64,000 nucleotides of DNA from Neisseria mucosa (GCF_003044445.1 NZ_POWX01000010.1:22256-86255); one strand, 5' to 3'; numbered from the stretch's first letter, positions 41,185-52,938 are shown. Notes: generated by a model not told the origin, from the letters alone. Made by a program: numbers and translations.

Positions 41185-42654
41185 ATGAAAACCGTTGAAC
41201 AAATCTTCGAGGCCGCCAAAGCAGGCAACCTGTGGGCGGGACATTTGATTCCTAACCATGCCGATTCAGGCAAAAAGCTGGAAAACCGCACACCCATCGA
41301 CAATTCCCTCATCGGCTACATCGCTGACGGAAGCGAACAGGATATAGATGCCGCCGTGCGTGCCGCGCGTTCTGCGTTTTCAGACAACCTTTGGGCAGGC
41401 AAAAGCCCATCTGAAAAACGTGCCGTACTGCTGCGTTGGGCGCAGTTGATTGAAGAACACGCCGAAGAGCTCGCTGCGTTGGACTGTATCGACGCGGGCA
41501 AGCCCATCAGCGAGTGCATCAACACCGATATGCCCGCCACCATTGAGACCTTTTATTTCTACGCTGAATATGTGGATAAAGCCTTCGGCCGCGTCGCCCC
41601 CTCGGGCAACGACGTGCTGGGTTTGATTGTGCATGAGCCGGTCGGCGTGGTCGGCGTAGTGTTGCCATGGAACTTCCCCGCGCAGATGTTTGCATGGAAA
41701 GTGGCACCTGCTTTGGCGGCTGGCAATTCGGTGATTGTAAAACCTGCCGAACTGACTTCGCTGAGCGCCTACCGCATAGTGCAGCTGGCGCATGAAGCGG
41801 GCGTGCCTGAAGCAGCGCTGACGCTGGTGTGCGGATTGGGCGAAACGGTCGGCAAAGCTTTGGGCATGCATCAAGATGTGGACATGGTGGCCTTTACCGG
41901 ATCGACCGAAGTCGGCCGCTATTTCTTGGAATATTCGGCGCAAAGCAACCTGAAAGAAATCGTCTTGGAATGTGGCGGTAAAAGCCCGCAAATCGTGTTT
42001 GCCGATGCGGATATAGACAAAGCGGTACCGTCGATTTTAGCCGCCGCTTTCTGGAATATGGGCGAAAACTGCAGCTGCGGTTCGCGCCTGATTGTGGAAG
42101 CAAGTATCAAAGATGCCCTGCTGGCCAAACTTTCAGACGACCTCAAGCAGGGCTGGAAAGTCGGCGATCCACGCCTGCCTGAAACCAACCTCGGCCCGAT
42201 GGTGGAAGAAGCTCATTTTGATAAGGTGTGCCGTTATTTCGATACCGCCCTGAAAGAGGGCGGCAAACTGATCACCGGCGGCAAAACCGGCGACGGCTGG
42301 TATTTCGAGCCGGCGATTATCGACGGTGTAACTGCTGATATGACTGTGTTTAAAGAAGAAATATTCGGCCCGGTGCTGGCAGTAACCACATTCAGCAGCG
42401 AAGAAGAAGCCGTCCGTTTGGCGAACCAATCGGATTACGGACTGGCCGCTTCGTTCTACACATCCAATGTAAGCCGCGCCCACCGTGTTGCCCGCAAAGT
42501 TCAGGCAGGTACGGTATCGGTAAACGGTTTCTCGGAAGGCAGTATTGCCACACCGTTCGGCGGCTACAAACAATCCGGCTTCGGCGGTCGCGACAAAGGA
42601 GTGGAAGCGTTTGAGCAATACACGCAGGCAAAAACCATTTGGTTTATGGAATAA
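41185..42654 (+). CDS. NAD-dependent aldehyde dehydrogenase, probable 2-oxoglutarate semialdehyde dehydrogenase
   Basis: 489 aa. The catalytic Cys is in GENCSCGSRL, the general base Glu in LECGGKSPQ, and FTGSTEVG forms the cofactor site. By position it should oxidise 2-oxoglutarate semialdehyde to 2-oxoglutarate, the last step of hydroxyproline use. Sequence alone resembles the PuuC/betaine-aldehyde dehydrogenase branch, so the substrate is inferred from context. An AAAGGAGACC site precedes the start. Confidence 0.88.
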   Translation: MKTVEQIFEAAKAGNLWAGHLIPNHADSGKKLENRTPIDNSLIGYIADGSEQDIDAAVRAARSAFSDNLWAGKSPSEKRAVLLRWAQLIEEHAEELAALDCIDAGKPISECINTDMPATIETFYFYAEYVDKAFGRVAPSGNDVLGLIVHEPVGVVGVVLPWNFPAQMFAWKVAPALAAGNSVIVKPAELTSLSAYRIVQLAHEAGVPEAALTLVCGLGETVGKALGMHQDVDMVAFTGSTEVGRYFLEYSAQSNLKEIVLECGGKSPQIVFADADIDKAVPSILAAAFWNMGENCSCGSRLIVEASIKDALLAKLSDDLKQGWKVGDPRLPETNLGPMVEEAHFDKVCRYFDTALKEGGKLITGGKTGDGWYFEPAIIDGVTADMTVFKEEIFGPVLAVTTFSSEEEAVRLANQSDYGLAASFYTSNVSRAHRVARKVQAGTVSVNGFSEGSIATPFGGYKQSGFGGRDKGVEAFEQYTQAKTIWFME

Positions 42655-42756
42655 CACAAAATAAAGCTCAGGTCGTCTGAAACTGACAGCTCTTACCAAG
42701 CCAAACCTTTTTTCGGACGACCTTAGATAACAACATAAAACCGCAAAGGAGAAGAG

Positions 42757-44208
42757 ATGGAAAAGATCGTCAGTACGCTGGTGGATTATATCTGGGGCAA
42801 CGGCTTGGTTTACCTGGCTTTGGCCGTCGGTCTGTATTTCACCGTTATTACTAAAGGAGTGCAATTCCGCTATTTGCCCGAAATGATCCGCCTGCTGAAA
42901 GAAAAGCAGGAATCAGGTGCGGGGATTTCTTCGTTTCAGGCATTCTGTATGTCGCTTTCGGGGCGTATTGGTGTCGGCAATATCGCCGGCGTAGCGACCG
43001 CCATTGCCGCGGGCGGTCCCGGCTCTGTATTTTGGATGATTGTGATGGCGCTGTTGGGCGGCGCCAGCGCGTTTGTAGAATCGACTTTGGCTCAGATCTA
43101 TAAAGTCAAAGTCGGCACTGAATATCGCGGCGGCTCTCCTTACTACATCGAGCGCGGCTTAAAACTGAAAGCCTTTGCCGTGCTAGTAGCTGTAGTGATT
43201 TTCCTGAGCTACGGCGTGTTGGTGCCGGGCATTCAGGCCAATACTATTGCCACCTCGTTTGAAAACGCCTTCGCACTGCCTGCATGGAGCACCGGTGCTG
43301 CAGTTTCCATGATATTGGCGTTTCTGATTTTCGGCGGCACCAAACGCATCGCCCGTGCCGCCGACAGTATCATTCCGCTGATGGCTGTGGGTTATGTCGG
43401 TCTGATGTTGATTGTATTGGTAAACCACGCCTCAAAAATTCCCGAAACTTTAAACCTGATTATAGGTAGCGCATTTGGCACAGACGCGGTATTTGGCGGA
43501 ATTGTAGGCAGCGCGATTTCCTGGGGTGTACGACGTGCCGTGTTCTCTAATGTAGCCGGTGCGGGCGAAGCGACGTTCAGCTCGGCTGCCGCTGAAGTAA
43601 GCCATCCCGTGAAACAAGGTTTGGTGCAAGGCTTTTCGGTGTATATCGATACCGTGATTGTCTGTACCTCGACTGCTATCATGATTCTGATTACCGGTAT
43701 GTATAACGTACATCCGGCCGGCATGGAAACGCCGCTGGTTGAAAATATTCCCGGCGTGGAAGCCGGCTCTGCTTACACGCAGGCTGCGTTGGGTACCGTG
43801 TTCGGCGATTTCGGCGGCGCATTTGTGGCAGTCGGTATCTTCTTCTTCGCCTTCACCTGCCTGCTGGCTTATTACTACATCGCCGAAACTGCGCTGCTTT
43901 ATCTCGACCAAAAGCTGAAATACCCGATACTCAGTATGATTCTGCGGGTGGTGTTTTTAGTGGTGGTGTTTATCGGTAGCGTGCAGTCCGCCAGCCTGAT
44001 GTGGGGCTTGGGTGATATAGGCTTCGGCAGTATGTGTTATCTCAACCTGATTGCTATCGTATTTCTCAGCAAACCCGCCTTACGTGCGCTGCATGATTAC
44101 GACCGCCAGAAAAAAGCCGGCCTTGATCCGGTGTTCGACCCACGTCAAGCGGGAGTTGAGAATGCCGAATTTTGGATAGAATATATGCAACAACATGATA
44201 AGCATTAA
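42757..44208 (+). CDS. AGCS sodium:amino acid symporter (AlsT/DagA-like)
   Basis: 483 aa with about 10-11 hydrophobic segments. Typical AGCS features: SLSGRIGVGNIAGVATAI and the later RRAVFSNVAGAGEATFSSAAA motif. Family members take up alanine, glycine or proline-like substrates with sodium; here the operon suggests hydroxyproline or a related imino acid. The ~100-bp gap before it holds only degraded DUS. Last gene of the operon. Confidence 0.87.
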   Translation: MEKIVSTLVDYIWGNGLVYLALAVGLYFTVITKGVQFRYLPEMIRLLKEKQESGAGISSFQAFCMSLSGRIGVGNIAGVATAIAAGGPGSVFWMIVMALLGGASAFVESTLAQIYKVKVGTEYRGGSPYYIERGLKLKAFAVLVAVVIFLSYGVLVPGIQANTIATSFENAFALPAWSTGAAVSMILAFLIFGGTKRIARAADSIIPLMAVGYVGLMLIVLVNHASKIPETLNLIIGSAFGTDAVFGGIVGSAISWGVRRAVFSNVAGAGEATFSSAAAEVSHPVKQGLVQGFSVYIDTVIVCTSTAIMILITGMYNVHPAGMETPLVENIPGVEAGSAYTQAALGTVFGDFGGAFVAVGIFFFAFTCLLAYYYIAETALLYLDQKLKYPILSMILRVVFLVVVFIGSVQSASLMWGLGDIGFGSMCYLNLIAIVFLSKPALRALHDYDRQKKAGLDPVFDPRQAGVENAEFWIEYMQQHDKH

Positions 44209-44250
44209 GTTTGCTCCGTTACGATAGATGAGTAAAGTAGCTGGAAGATC

Positions 44251-44512
44251 TGGATTTTAAGTGCAACATCTAATTTAATTGAGCAAACTCATTTAAGAAG
44301 TACCTCATTTGGTGCCGGATAACACAACGGTTATGTGGGTGTGTTGTTCGGCACTACTGTATATGGTGTACCAGGACATGTCTAAATTTGCCTGAAATCC
44401 TTCCCTTTCAAAAAATACTGTCAAAGCGGCTCATTGGTATTTTCATTTGATTCCTGCTCCCACTAACGTGCACTAGACTTCCGGCTTAGAAAATCTTTGC
44501 ACTTAAAATCCA
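44251..44512. mobile_element. 262-bp IS-remnant or MITE-like element
   Basis: A perfect 16-bp inverted repeat, TGGATTTTAAGTGCAA, at both ends (44251-44266 and 44497-44512) encloses about 230 bp with no credible coding sequence. The end motif resembles IS30-family termini known in Neisseria (from memory, unchecked). Best read as an internally deleted insertion element just after the hydroxyproline operon. Target-site duplication is not evident. Confidence 0.55.
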
Positions 44513-44529
44513 AATGTGGAACCCTGCGT

Positions 44530-44970
44530 TCAGTCAGACAACTGCCGCTTCAAAAACCAATCTCCGAACGGCCAGTCCACGCTGTCGAGCAGGTTTTTGG
44601 TAATCAGCCCAAGCTCGGTATCGCCTTCGATTTGCAGTTTGCGGTTGAAAAACAAGGTATCCGGGTCTTCCTCGCGCAGCATCATGCGCATAAAGTCGAT
44701 GCCGTTGGCGGCAAGGCGCAAATCGGGCGTGCCGAAGAAATCCGCATCAATGAATTTTTCGGCATTGGCGGTGAAACGCACCTTGAGGCCCGCGTCGAGT
44801 ACGTCGATTTCGAAGGTGCGTCCGTCAAACAGGCTCATGTCGGCGGGCAGCAATCCACGTTTGAGCATGGTGTTGAGGGTAAAAACCAAAGCAAAACGCG
44901 GTGGTCTGCCCGGTAATTTTCCGCCGATTTTTCCCGCCCATGCGGGCAATACGATTTCAGGCAACGCCAT
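44530..44970 (-). CDS. ubiT: Ubiquinone accessory lipid carrier UbiT (SCP2 domain)
   Basis: 146 aa, SCP2-type sterol-carrier fold; the middle GRTFEIDVLDAGLKVRFTAN and DLRLAANGIDFMRMM segments match the YhbT/UbiT group. UbiT binds hydrophobic quinone intermediates in oxygen-independent ubiquinone synthesis. It ends the leftward run ubiU-ubiV-ubiT and overlaps ubiV by 14 bp. Confidence 0.87.
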   Translation of the reverse strand: MALPEIVLPAWAGKIGGKLPGRPPRFALVFTLNTMLKRGLLPADMSLFDGRTFEIDVLDAGLKVRFTANAEKFIDADFFGTPDLRLAANGIDFMRMMLREEDPDTLFFNRKLQIEGDTELGLITKNLLDSVDWPFGDWFLKRQLSD

Positions 44971-45874
44971 AATATTCCTCCTTCACGGCTTCGATACCCG
45001 GCTGGCCGTGCCAATAGCCGTCCACCAGCGTGCCGGTGGTCAATCTTTCCAATTCGGGCAGCGCATCCGCCAGTGCGATTTTGCCGTCCAATACATCGCG
45101 GTGGATACGGACGATTTCCACCATGCCGTGCATTTGCGGCGACAGGCGTAGCATGTTCACACCGATTTGCCGCAAATCCTCATGGTGCGGCAGCAGGTTT
45201 TGGCAGCCGTAAGACATGGTTTGGATGCCGTTGATGGTTAAAAACGGCTTGCCCTCGCGGGTGTTCATGTCCATGCCTTGCTCGTAATCCAAGCAGCGGA
45301 ATTCGCAGCCGTCTTTGTTCAGGTTGTAATGCCGTGCGGTAAAGCAGCGTGAAGAGTACGCCAAAGGCATTTTGCCCCAAGCAAACAATTCCGTTTCAAT
45401 GTCGTCTGAAGCCTTGATGATTTCAGCAACTTTGTCGCGGCTCAACTCAGACGGCGCAATCCAGCGGTATGCGCCCAGTTTCTGAAACAGCGCCAGCGTG
45501 CTTTCGTTGTAAATATTCAGGCTGGCGCCGGCGACAAACGGAATGCCGTGTTCGTGCGCCAATTTGACCGCGCCCATATCGTTGGCTTCGACTTTGAATT
45601 TGTCCTGCCCCGTGATTTTGCGCAGGCGTTTCAAATCGGATTCGCTTTCCAGCAGCACCTGCGACGACAAAATAATCTCTTTGCCGCTTTCCGCCAAATC
45701 TTCCGCCAGGCTGACCCAGTCGGCAAAACGCATTTTCTGGCGGCGCGAACACACCACTTCGCCCAGATAAATGGTATCCACCGGCGCATCCAGCATGGCA
45801 GCGTAAAATTCCAGCAGCGCTTCCTTCTGCCAGAAAAACAAAACCGGCCCCAGCGATAGTTTCATCGGGTTCAT
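44957..45874 (-). CDS. ubiV: U32-family protein UbiV
   Basis: 305 aa, U32 peptidase-like fold without protease function. Cys residues near YSSRCFTARHYNLNKDGCEFRC match the four-Cys 4Fe-4S site of UbiV. It works with UbiU in hydroxylating ubiquinone precursors without oxygen. Co-transcribed with ubiU (12 bp apart) and overlapping ubiT. Confidence 0.92.
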   Translation of the reverse strand: MNPMKLSLGPVLFFWQKEALLEFYAAMLDAPVDTIYLGEVVCSRRQKMRFADWVSLAEDLAESGKEIILSSQVLLESESDLKRLRKITGQDKFKVEANDMGAVKLAHEHGIPFVAGASLNIYNESTLALFQKLGAYRWIAPSELSRDKVAEIIKASDDIETELFAWGKMPLAYSSRCFTARHYNLNKDGCEFRCLDYEQGMDMNTREGKPFLTINGIQTMSYGCQNLLPHHEDLRQIGVNMLRLSPQMHGMVEIVRIHRDVLDGKIALADALPELERLTTGTLVDGYWHGQPGIEAVKEEYYGVA

Positions 45875-45886
45875 TTTCCCTCCCCC

Positions 45887-46894
45887 TTATTTCCACGGAC
45901 GGCTGTATGCGCCCAAAGTCGTCTGATGCCCTTCCGAAACCTTGCTCAGCGCGTTGTTCCACACCGGATTAACTTTGAAATGAGCCGGATCGGCCGCGGC
46001 AGCGTCCAAAGCCTGCCGCAGCGATTTGGTAACCTGCGCCGTGTACATCGGGCTGCGCTGGCGGCCTTCGATTTTGATGGCGGACACACCGATTTTGATG
46101 AGTTTGGGCAGCATTTCCAAAACGTTCAGGCTGGTCGGCTCTTCCAGCGCGTAATAGGTTTCGTCATTGACTTCAAAACGGCCTTTGCACAGGGTCGGAT
46201 AACCGGCCGGTTCGTCCGGTTTGTATTGGTCGATTAACACTTGGTTCAGCCGCACATTCATACGGTCGGGCAACTGCTCCCAGCGCACCGCCTTCGCCGG
46301 CGAACACACGCCCTGCATATTCGGCGATTCGCCCGTCGCATAGCTCGACAAAATGCAGCGTCCTTCCACCATCACACACAAACTGCCGAAACCGAACACT
46401 TCGATTTCCACATCCGTATTGTCAATCACATGTTTAACCTGATCGACCGTCAAAACGCGCGGCAGCACGGCACGGCGGATGCCGAACAGCTCCTTCATCA
46501 TATTGATGGCTTCATAATTGGTCGCCGAACCCTGCACCGACATGTGCAGCCTCAAATCAGGATGACGCTCGGCGGCATAAGCCATAATCGCAGGGTCGGC
46601 GACGATTATCGCGTCCGCCCCCAATTGCACCGCCGTATCGACAGCCCGATGCCACTGCTCGATTTGCCCCACCTGGGCAAAAGTATTGATGGCCATCAAC
46701 ACATTACGGCCGCGCGCATGGGCGTAAGCCACCCCTTCCTGCGCCGACTTCATATCGAAATTCAGTCCCGGAAAATTGCGCGCATTCGTCGCATCTTTCA
46801 GCCCCATGTACACCGTGTCCGCGCCATTGTCCACCGCCGTCTTTAAAGCGGGCAGATTACCGGCGGGACAAACCAACTCAGGAATTTTCGGCAT
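45887..46894 (-). CDS. ubiU: U32-family protein UbiU
   Basis: 335 aa. Begins PKIPELVCPAGNLPAL, as in the U32 family; the cluster-binding Cys are in GRCILSSYATG and GVCSPAKA with later ones near GRFEVND. With UbiV it inserts hydroxyl groups into ubiquinone precursors anaerobically. First gene of the unit, preceded by an FNR-like box placed for class II activation. Confidence 0.93.
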   Translation of the reverse strand: MPKIPELVCPAGNLPALKTAVDNGADTVYMGLKDATNARNFPGLNFDMKSAQEGVAYAHARGRNVLMAINTFAQVGQIEQWHRAVDTAVQLGADAIIVADPAIMAYAAERHPDLRLHMSVQGSATNYEAINMMKELFGIRRAVLPRVLTVDQVKHVIDNTDVEIEVFGFGSLCVMVEGRCILSSYATGESPNMQGVCSPAKAVRWEQLPDRMNVRLNQVLIDQYKPDEPAGYPTLCKGRFEVNDETYYALEEPTSLNVLEMLPKLIKIGVSAIKIEGRQRSPMYTAQVTKSLRQALDAAAADPAHFKVNPVWNNALSKVSEGHQTTLGAYSRPWK

Positions 46895-46956
46895 TTTGCG
46901 TTCCTCGACTCTTGTAGTTTGTTATTCGAAAATCAATATCTAGTATGATTTCGGGT

Positions 46957-46997
46957 ATTTTAGAGATTTGGACACAAGATATTATGATTTAAATCAA
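46957..46997 (-). promoter_or_regulatory. FNR-type promoter of ubiUVT
   Basis: On the leftward strand TTGATTTAAATCAT (46984-46997) matches the FNR box TTGATnnnnATCAA at 9 of 10 positions. A TAAAAT -10 at 46957-46962 places the box centre near -41, the class II activator position. This fits anaerobic induction of oxygen-independent ubiquinone synthesis. Confidence 0.65.
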
Positions 46998-47139
46998 TTG
47001 TGAAATCAGGTTTGGATAACGTATGTTTTAGTTAACATAATTTAACTATGTTAAATATCAAGTTAATCAGCGGGTTATCTTTTCTAGCTTGATAATATGA
47101 GATTAGTTATTATCTATTAAATTTATAGATTTTTACAAT

Positions 47140-47175
47140 AAAAGGTCGTCTGAAATCTGTTTCAGACGACCTTTA
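47140..47175. terminator. Inverted mucDUS hairpin
   Basis: Perfect inverted DUS pair upstream of the ubi promoter region, next to a CREE. Confidence 0.65.
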
Positions 47176-47205
47176 TCTAGGCGGGAGGCAGGCGGCTGCT
47201 TGCTT

Positions 47206-47312
47206 TATAGTGGATTAAATTTAAACCAGTACGGCGTTGCCTCGCCTTGCCGTACTATTTGTACTGTCTGCGGCTTCATCGCCTTGTCCTGATTTAAATT
47301 TAATCCACTATA
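47206..47312. repeat. Correia element (CREE), short form 107 bp
   Basis: Short variant lacking the central segment, same type as the copy at 5833, opening TATAGTGGATTAAA and ending AATCCACTATA. Confidence 0.9.
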
Positions 47313-47442
47313 CGTTTGCCGATTCAGTAATAACAAAAACCTCGGGTGTGCATTGCACATACCCTATTCACCGGTTTTGTTTTCTTGTAATTTATGGCTA
47401 GGGCGGAATAGTTGGGCACGCAGTTAGCGGGAGCAGGCTTTG

Positions 47443-47679
47443 CTACAAATCCGATTCCCCGCCAAACATCTCTTCTGCCAAGGCTTTGGCTTTTTCCAAA
47501 CCTTCGGGGGTGAGATAGGCGGATTTGGCTTTGCCCCAAGGCTGGCTGATTAGGCCTTGTTCGTGCAGGCTATTGAGCAGGTCAAAATCGTAGCCTTTCC
47601 AAAAACGGCCGTCTTCAAATTCCAATGCGCCGATTAGGGCAAGCAGGGCGTTTTCCATTTTTTGGCGGTTATAGGACAT
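47443..47679 (-). CDS. DUF6429 family protein
   Basis: 78 aa from the ATG at 47677-47679 (the open frame reaches 47775 but that part runs through a repeat). The sequence (GYDFDLLNSLHEQGLIS, then KAKSAYLTPEGLEKAKAL) matches the small winged-helix-like DUF6429 family. Function unknown; a DNA-binding or toxin-linked role is only speculation. It lies between repeats in the accessory patch. Confidence 0.65.
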   Translation of the reverse strand: MSYNRQKMENALLALIGALEFEDGRFWKGYDFDLLNSLHEQGLISQPWGKAKSAYLTPEGLEKAKALAEEMFGGESDL

Positions 47680-47755
47680 AGATTGGAGCTTTCTTGATTT
47701 GGATTGATGGGGGGGATGTGGAAGGATGCCGTGCCGATTCGGTAACGGCAGCACC

Positions 47756-47847
47756 CGCGTGCGTGCGTACCGCACACACCCTACACCTTAATCTTAAGGT
47801 TTGCATCGCCCGCAGGTAGGGTGTGTGGCGTAGCCACGCACACGGTT
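47756..47847. repeat. 92-bp palindromic repeat, copy A
   Basis: Imperfect palindrome: CGCGTGCGTGCGTACC then CACACACCCTAC in the left arm, GTAGGGTGTGTGGC then CCACGCACAC in the right, with a ~30-bp centre containing AATCTTAAGG. A close second copy lies at 48098. Confidence 0.8.
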
Positions 47848-47920
47848 TGTGGGAATGCAGGCTACGGCTTGCTGGATGATGTACAGTATAAAAATATTGC
47901 GCGGTTTTTCCAATCATCGT

Positions 47921-47965
47921 GAAAAGCAGCCTGCATTTCAATTTTTGAAAGTGCAGGCTGCTTTT
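47921..47965. terminator. Inverted pair of the Kingella-type DUS (king3DUS)
   Basis: AAGCAGCCTGCA at 47924-47935 and its exact inverse at 47952-47963 form a hairpin. This is the AG-king3DUS dialect. A mucDUS hairpin follows within 10 bp. Confidence 0.8.
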
Positions 47966-47970
47966 GATAG

Positions 47971-48007
47971 AAAGGTCGTCTGAAAATTATTTTTCAGACG
48001 ACCTTTG
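47971..48007. terminator. Inverted mucDUS hairpin
   Basis: Perfect inverted DUS pair directly beside the king3DUS hairpin, so two dialects sit side by side. Confidence 0.75.
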
Positions 48008-48097
48008 ATATTGAGTTTTGTTGGGTCATGACCCAAGCTACGTTTGCTGCCGGCTGTATTACGGCATGGTTTGAAATCATTCGGTAGCAACAAAAAC

Positions 48098-48191
48098 CGC
48101 GTGCGTGCGTACCGCACACACCCTACACCTCAATCTTAAGGTTTACGTCGCCCGCAGTGGTAGGGTGTGTGGTCTAGCCACGCACGCGGTT
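48098..48191. repeat. 94-bp palindromic repeat, copy B
   Basis: Same palindrome as copy A; centre differs by a few bases (CAGTGG for CAGG, TTTACG for TTTGCA, and the right arm GGTCTAGCC for GGCGTAGCC). Arms of about 30 bp pair almost perfectly. Confidence 0.8.
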
Positions 48192-48337
48192 GACAGGGGT
48201 GCGGGCTACGGCTTGCTGATGCAGACGGTAATGCTTTGAAACAGGAAGCACTGTTTTTTACGGTTGAGAAGGAATAATTAGCTTTAATATTAAAGATTCA
48301 AATAAAAGGGCGTGTGTGAATTACGCCCTTTGAAAAT

Positions 48338-49768
48338 TTATTTAAAAATTTGATTTGCTACATCTCGTGAGAAATTTTTACCTGCACGATAATCGCTACT
48401 TGTTTTAGAAATGGTTGCACTGTATCTGCCATCATTAGAAAAAACAAATTTATGATGTTTCCCTTCATCTGAATGTTCAAACCCTAAATTTTTTAACTCC
48501 TCTAAAGTCTTAGGAGTCATTTTTTGATAATCATTCATAATACGTTTAAGTCTATCTTGTTTTATGATTCGAAGATCTTTTTTTTCATCTAATTTATTAT
48601 GATTAAATAAGTCATACAATATATGATATTTTCTAGAATTCTCTTTTGTGTTATTTTCTAAAGTATACTTTAAAGCATCTACTACAAAACTTCGGATTTC
48701 ATAATCGTATAAATCTTGTTCGTTTCCATAGTTTAAGACTCCTTGGGAACGACTAAAATTAGTAGAATTTAATCTTCGATTCTCTGCTTCTAGCTTTGCA
48801 ATTTCTTTATTTGCCTCTTCTAGTCTTTCTTCTTTGATTCTTAATTCATCATCAAATGCATTAATATATTCTTCCACATTTACATCAGTAGAATTTTTTC
48901 TTAATTGATCAATTCTTTGTTTTGAAATACATTCTTTTAAATATAACCAATTGCATTGTGTTGTCTGTCTTTTGTTTAGTAATGCTTGAATAATATCTTC
49001 TTGAATATTACGTTCCAGCTTATTCGGTGTATTAATAGAATCAGTAAGGAAATATGATTTTCGCCCATTTTGAGGCCAGTAAACGCCAATTGTACCATTA
49101 AATACATTTTTAGCATTTGAGAGGCTTCTTAATTTCATAGAGAATTTACGGCTTGGTTCTACAATTACATGCGCATTTCCAGAAAGATTTTTAGCAATTT
49201 TTTTGTAATCTATTAGATGTTGATTTAATTCAGGATCATAGCTAATGTAGACAATAGGTAAAATATTTTCTGCTGCATCTTGAATCAATGCTGCAGCAAT
49301 TTCTTCTTCACCTTCTTTTAAAAGAATTGCTTTATCTGAGACAGGAATTTGTCCATCCATGCCTCCACTATATTCTTTTAGAATTTGTTTAATAATATAT
49401 GGCTTTTTAGCATTAGGTATTTGTAAGGAGGCTTGAGATAGTTCGCAACTTAATTGAATATTAATAAAATGTTGGTTATGATTTTTAGACGAAACAATAG
49501 TTGTCACCCAAGTAGTATTATCTTCGTCTTGTTTTGAGAATCTAATCCCCCCAATTGAAGAAGATATATTTGGAAAATTTGCATATCCAAATTCTACTTT
49601 TTCATTTCCTTTTTCAATAATTTCATCAGTTTTGTCAAGTAGTCCATTAAAGTCATCTTTTGATAAGGTGTAATGCTTGCTACCAATAATCCAATCGCAC
49701 GCTAATTGCAAAATTTTTTTTACTTCTAAATTATTAGGTAGTGGAAATTCAAAAGAGTGAATTAGCAT
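48338..49768 (-). CDS. Orphan 476-aa protein, coiled coil and HicA-like C-terminus
   Basis: No family recognised. Parts: an N-terminal mixed region (1-200) with a beta-rich stretch and Trp-Val-rich core, a middle block AHVIVEPSRKFSMKLR ... GTIGVYWP (199-231), a charged coiled coil (about 300-334, EERLEEANKEIAKLEAENRR), a helical region, and a C-terminal stretch (421-476) LEELKNLGFEHSDEGKHHKF ... SSDYRAGKNFSRDV that resembles the HicA dsRNA-binding-like fold. The gene is far more AT-rich than its neighbours, signalling transfer. A defence or toxin role is possible but unproven. No partner gene is adjacent. Confidence 0.6.
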   Translation of the reverse strand: MLIHSFEFPLPNNLEVKKILQLACDWIIGSKHYTLSKDDFNGLLDKTDEIIEKGNEKVEFGYANFPNISSSIGGIRFSKQDEDNTTWVTTIVSSKNHNQHFINIQLSCELSQASLQIPNAKKPYIIKQILKEYSGGMDGQIPVSDKAILLKEGEEEIAAALIQDAAENILPIVYISYDPELNQHLIDYKKIAKNLSGNAHVIVEPSRKFSMKLRSLSNAKNVFNGTIGVYWPQNGRKSYFLTDSINTPNKLERNIQEDIIQALLNKRQTTQCNWLYLKECISKQRIDQLRKNSTDVNVEEYINAFDDELRIKEERLEEANKEIAKLEAENRRLNSTNFSRSQGVLNYGNEQDLYDYEIRSFVVDALKYTLENNTKENSRKYHILYDLFNHNKLDEKKDLRIIKQDRLKRIMNDYQKMTPKTLEELKNLGFEHSDEGKHHKFVFSNDGRYSATISKTSSDYRAGKNFSRDVANQIFK

Positions 49769-49854
49769 ATGTATTCCTTTATTATTAAGAAAATATTACA
49801 ATGCCAATCAAATGTTAATTTTTGATTGGCATATTTAAAATTCATTAATTTAGA

Positions 49855-52749
<2,895 letters not shown>

Positions 52750-52904
52750 GATGTTTCGATGTCTCTACTAAAAAGGTTTCAGACGACCTTCCCGGCCGTA
52801 TGTAATTGTGAAAAGAAAATGGGTGCTATATTACCGCAAAACCTTGTTTCTAGCTATTGAATCAGGGACTTTCAGACGACCTTCGGACTATCGCCCCAAT
52901 GGAA

Positions 52905-52938
52905 ATTGCTATCAGATAGTGCGTGCCTGATTTATAAT
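52905..52938 (+). promoter_or_regulatory. -10 box for the polyamine-binding gene
   Basis: A perfect TATAAT at 52933-52938, about 40 bp before the ATG at 52978; the -35 region has only weak matches. Confidence 0.45.

Noticed and set aside
47324..47365. Coding start in the GGGTGTGCATTGCACATACCC segment
   Set aside because: This is a short palindrome related to the nearby repeats, not a gene.
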